DNA from: a bacterium
Lineage (GTDB): Bacteria; SZUA-182; SZUA-191
DNA length: 7,761 bases
Assembly (NCBI GenBank): GCA_003230535.1
Contig: QIEW01000022.1
Location: 1 to 7,761 of the forward strand
Direction: 5' to 3'
Position numbers and translations under genes: made by a program. Positions 5,879-7,761 of the stretch are shown here, piece by piece (positions within the stretch are counted from its first letter, which is position 1; each line of letters starts with the position of its first letter). The notes under the pieces were generated by a model. That model was given only the letters and a program-made list of their open reading frames with translations, was not told where the DNA came from and did no database searches.

Positions 5879-6694
5879 ATGGATATACTTATTACTGTAA
5901 AATGTGCGGGAATATGCAGATTTCATCACTGTTTTATGCCGGAAGAGGAAGGAGCCGAATTTCAAAAGGGAGATGATTGTATTATACAGATCGAAAAGGG
6001 ACAGCTATTAGGTAAGGTAACCAAGAATATAGAGGTGATAAAAAAGCATCCCGTTGATACTGAAGAATGTCGGATTATCCGTAAAGCTACCATAGACGAT
6101 CTGGAGCAGTATCAGAAAAACAAAGAGTTAGAACAGACGGCATATCAGATTTGCGAGACAAAAATCGAAGAGCATGTACTTCCCATGAAACTAGTCAAGG
6201 TAGAATACCTGTTTGACCAGAGCCGGGCTACCTTCTATTTTACGGCAGATGGGAGAGTGGATTTCCGAAATCTGGTGCGGGACCTGGCCTACGAACTTAG
6301 AATAAGAATTGAAATGAAACAGATTGGAGTACGGGATGAAGCCAGACTTATTGGCGGTCTTGGTCTCTGTGGCAGAATGTTGTGCTGCGCCTCGTTTTTA
6401 GGAGATTTTGCTCCGATCTCTATTCGAATGGCTAAAATCCAGAATCTTCCCCTGGATCCGGCCAAGATTTCCGGCTTATGCGGACGGTTGATGTGCTGTT
6501 TGGAATATGAGTGTTCTACTTATGAGAAAATACGTAAGGGCTTGCCCAGAATAGGGGAGAGGGTTATCTTAAATGGAGAGGAAGGGAAAGTTAGGGCACA
6601 CGAAGTGTTAAACGAGACGGTAGTAGTTGAATTTCCTGATGGAAGAGTGTTAAAACAAAAAGCGAAAGATTTAAAAATCAAACAAAGAAAATAG
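5879..6694 (+). CDS. ricT: PSP1-domain protein RicT (YaaT-like)
   Basis: The 271-residue product matches the PSP1/RicT family in length and content. The conserved core includes VDFRNLVRDLAYELRIRIEM (127-146), then RDEARLIGGLGLCGRMLCC (C164, C169, C170) and ISGLCGRLMCC (C201, C206, C207), with C212 nearby. In Bacillus subtilis RicT joins RicA and RicF in an Fe-S-containing complex that affects RNase Y-dependent RNA processing, competence, sporulation and biofilm formation; those partners are not in this window. The cysteine-rich loops are the expected cluster ligands. The C-terminal part (about 220-262) looks like a small beta domain followed by a basic tail. The start has TGAGGA 9 bases upstream. 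In B. subtilis holB lies between tmk and yaaT; here tmk and ricT are adjacent. Confidence 0.93.
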   Translation: MDILITVKCAGICRFHHCFMPEEEGAEFQKGDDCIIQIEKGQLLGKVTKNIEVIKKHPVDTEECRIIRKATIDDLEQYQKNKELEQTAYQICETKIEEHVLPMKLVKVEYLFDQSRATFYFTADGRVDFRNLVRDLAYELRIRIEMKQIGVRDEARLIGGLGLCGRMLCCASFLGDFAPISIRMAKIQNLPLDPAKISGLCGRLMCCLEYECSTYEKIRKGLPRIGERVILNGEEGKVRAHEVLNETVVVEFPDGRVLKQKAKDLKIKQRK

Positions 6695-6711
6695 GTAACA
6701 GATTTACGGGA

Positions 6712-6726
6712 CCCGAATAATTCGGG
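6712..6726. repeat. Small dyad after ricT
   Basis: cccgaa and ttcggg pair perfectly over 6 bases around the loop taa, starting 17 bases after the ricT stop. It could end the transcript, but no U tract follows, so a standard intrinsic terminator is not supported. Confidence 0.35.
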
Positions 6727-6877
6727 ATCATAAACACGCTCGGAGTTGGTCGCTTCCATAACGGGAGTTTTCGGTGATTTGTATAAAAATTTTGTTTTTT
6801 GACCGTTGTTTTGTAACTAGAACGTATAGGAATTTCCATTTTTTCGCCTAATAAAATAGTAAGATAAGATTTCTTGT

Positions 6878-6903
6878 GCTGTCAGGTCCTCAGACCTGAC
6901 AGC
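6878..6903. repeat. Perfect 11-bp hairpin, TGTCAGG family
   Basis: gctgtcaggtc (6878-6888) and gacctgacagc (6893-6903) pair perfectly with a 4-base loop. A sister hairpin follows after 11 bases. Confidence 0.75.
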
Positions 6904-6914
6904 CATTAGGGGAG

Positions 6915-6941
6915 GGTGTCAGATTTCCTGAATCTGACACC
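6915..6941. repeat. Perfect 11-bp hairpin, sister of 6878-6903
   Basis: ggtgtcagatt (6915-6925) and aatctgacacc (6931-6941) pair perfectly with a 5-base loop. The core TGTCAGRT is shared with the preceding hairpin, while differences within the stem are matched on both arms. Confidence 0.75.
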
Positions 6942-6954
6942 ACCTGAATTCGAT

Positions 6955-7032
6955 CTTTCGGCTGGTTCTCAAGCCGAAAGCGCTAAGGGCAGCGGCGCCC
7001 TGTTGGGTTTCGGCCTGGGAACAGGTCGAAAC
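6955..7032. repeat. Two further hairpins with a short GC dyad between them
   Basis: ctttcggct (6955-6963) pairs perfectly with agccgaaag (6972-6980). gtttcggcct (7007-7016) pairs with aggtcgaaac (7023-7032) with one G-U type position. A gggc/gccc dyad (6987-6990 with 6997-7000) lies between. The two main stems share a tttcggc string. Confidence 0.65.
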
Positions 7033-7070
7033 ATCTATAAAAGTGATGAGTTAATTATTTACACTCACTT

Positions 7071-7189
7071 GAGCCTCTTGCAAAAGTGCCAGGGCGGTGG
7101 CCCTGGCCTACCCTATACGGGTAGTGTTGGGGCCACTGCCCAACATATAGTATGGCTAACTTCTTTAAAATGACTTTTGCAAAAGGCTC
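7071..7189. mobile_element. 119-bp MITE with three internal hairpins and target duplication
   Basis: The ends gagcctcttgcaaaagt (7071-7087) and acttttgcaaaaggctc (7173-7189) are inverted repeats with one mismatch in 17. The tetramer ACTT flanks both sides (7067-7070 and 7190-7193), consistent with a target-site duplication. Three hairpins stand end to end inside: 7088-7095 with 7100-7107 (8 bp), 7108-7113 with 7119-7124 (6 bp), and 7125-7131 with 7139-7145 (7 bp). There is no coding capacity. The GAGCC..TTGCAAAA ends resemble those of some IS5-family elements (from memory), so mobilisation in trans by such a transposase is possible. Confidence 0.75.
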
Positions 7190-7210
7190 ACTTTATACCA
7201 AATTTTACTT

Positions 7211-7761
7211 ATGCAGCAATTAGTCATAGAAGGCCAAGGGAGAATTAGTCTGAAAGAATTGCCGGACCCTGCCTGTAATCAGGTAGGGGTAGTAGTGCGG
7301 TCTGCCTATTCGCTTATAAGCTCGGGCACAGAGACGTCGACGCTGACCATAGTGCGCCGAAGCCCGCTCCAGAAGATATTATATGAGGGAGGTCTCCTGG
7401 GCAAAGCGCTGCATAGGTTAAGGAGGGGCGAGCTTTTGAGCGAGGTCTGGAAAGCGCTGTTCCCTCCTCCTAATCCGCCTAATCCTTTTCCCGGTTCACC
7501 TTTAAGTTTAGGTTATTCGGGAGCGGGGATAGTGGTGGAGGTAGGGACTGAAGTCCGGGGAATAGAGCCGGGACAGAGAGTGGCTTATGTTGATGCGCCC
7601 CATGCCGGCTTAGTCCAGGCTTCAAGGAATTTGGTGATCCCTCTCCCCAAGGAAGTAAGCCTTGAAGAAGGCTCCTTTGTGGCTTTAGGCGCTATTGCTC
7701 TCCAAGGGGTGCGGAGGCTGCGGCCGCAACTGGGTGATACCGTGGCGGTAATTGGTATGGG
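7211..7761 (+). CDS. Bi-domain oxidoreductase, N-terminal part (cut by window end)
   Basis: The visible 183 codons match the N-terminus of medium-chain alcohol-dehydrogenase-like proteins that are often fused to a Gfo/Idh/MocA domain and annotated as bi-domain oxidoreductases in polysaccharide clusters. Seen here: SAYSLISSGTE (31-41), LGYSGAGIVVEVGTEVRGIEPGQRVAY (about 100-126), and FVALGAIALQGVRRL..LGDTVAVIGM (156-183), where the Rossmann nucleotide-binding motif begins and the window ends. A proline-rich stretch (FPPPNPPNPFPG, 84-95) sits in the variable insert. The substrate cannot be inferred, and the second domain would lie outside. ATG 7211 fits the family start but has no clear Shine-Dalgarno. 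A weak promoter match (ATGACT 7170-7175, 18 bases, TATACC 7194-7199) overlaps the MITE end and would leave almost no leader. The gene is separated from ricT by over 500 bases, so it is likely a separate unit. Confidence 0.85.
   Translation, partial: MQQLVIEGQGRISLKELPDPACNQVGVVVRSAYSLISSGTETSTLTIVRRSPLQKILYEGGLLGKALHRLRRGELLSEVWKALFPPPNPPNPFPGSPLSLGYSGAGIVVEVGTEVRGIEPGQRVAYVDAPHAGLVQASRNLVIPLPKEVSLEEGSFVALGAIALQGVRRLRPQLGDTVAVIGM

Larger units (their letters stand above)
6695..7210. other. Gene-free spacer filled with inverted repeats
   Basis: I see no convincing gene. From 6712 to 7189 there is a weak dyad, an AT-rich plain stretch (about 6730-6870), a run of four to five hairpins (6878-7032) and a MITE (7071-7189). 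An open + strand frame from 6916 to 7173 is composed of these repeats and is not believed. Confidence 0.7.

Noticed and set aside
6712-6726. Intrinsic terminator after ricT
   Set aside because: The stem is only 6 bp and no U-rich tract follows. Listed only as a dyad.
6916-7173. 85-codon + strand frame after ricT
   Set aside because: It starts inside the 6915-6941 hairpin and runs through the other hairpins into the MITE. Its sequence is explained by the repeats, and it has no ribosome-binding site of its own.
6878-7189. CRISPR array
   Set aside because: The hairpins differ in sequence and spacing, and there are no regularly spaced identical repeats with unique spacers.
7070-7190. tRNA gene suggested by the cloverleaf-like fold
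   Set aside because: The stem is 17-18 bp, not 7 bp, and there is no T-loop GGTTCRA motif, anticodon-arm geometry or CCA end. The flanking duplication marks it as a mobile element.

Overview
The window is ordinary bacterial chromosome: housekeeping genes, nearly all on the + strand, separated by intergenic DNA unusually rich in inverted repeats. The host looks like an anaerobic or uncultured bacterium. ComM, MnmE, Tmk and a RicT/PSP1 protein are all present, and the spacers carry palindromic repeats and small non-autonomous elements of a kind common in genomes assembled from the environment. The protein sequences remind me of Firmicutes or PVC/Omnitrophota-type lineages, but I cannot fix a phylum without a search.

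Layout. Positions 1-337 hold a palindromic repeat cut by the window edge, a possible promoter, and a 133-bp MITE-like element ending 19 bases before comM. Positions 338-1864 encode the ComM/YifB AAA+ protein. Positions 2001-2543 encode a probably exported coiled-coil protein with an Ada-like Cys/His metal-site motif; its signal peptide may be disturbed by an A7 run. Positions 2544-3395 hold a possible minus-strand gene (2757-3239) and, beyond its stop, two long hairpins that pair better as minus-strand RNA; one is followed by six U. Then come mnmE (3396-4828, one frameshift), a 58-codon small gene (4878-5054), tmk (5159-5851, TTG start) and ricT (5879-6694). These four are closely spaced and probably co-transcribed. 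Positions 6695-7210 are a run of hairpins ending in a 119-bp MITE with a 4-bp target duplication. The window ends inside a bi-domain oxidoreductase gene (7211-7761).

Function. MnmE acts in wobble-uridine tRNA modification, Tmk makes dTDP, RicT is an Fe-S-linked regulator of RNA processing, and ComM is a branch-migration helicase. They form a housekeeping neighbourhood, not one pathway. The final gene belongs to a family often found in polysaccharide clusters, so a different functional region may begin there.

I found no defence system, CRISPR array, tRNA or rRNA. The most distinctive content is the palindromic DNA, the minus-strand structured segment, and two places where a single-base change would restore a better protein.
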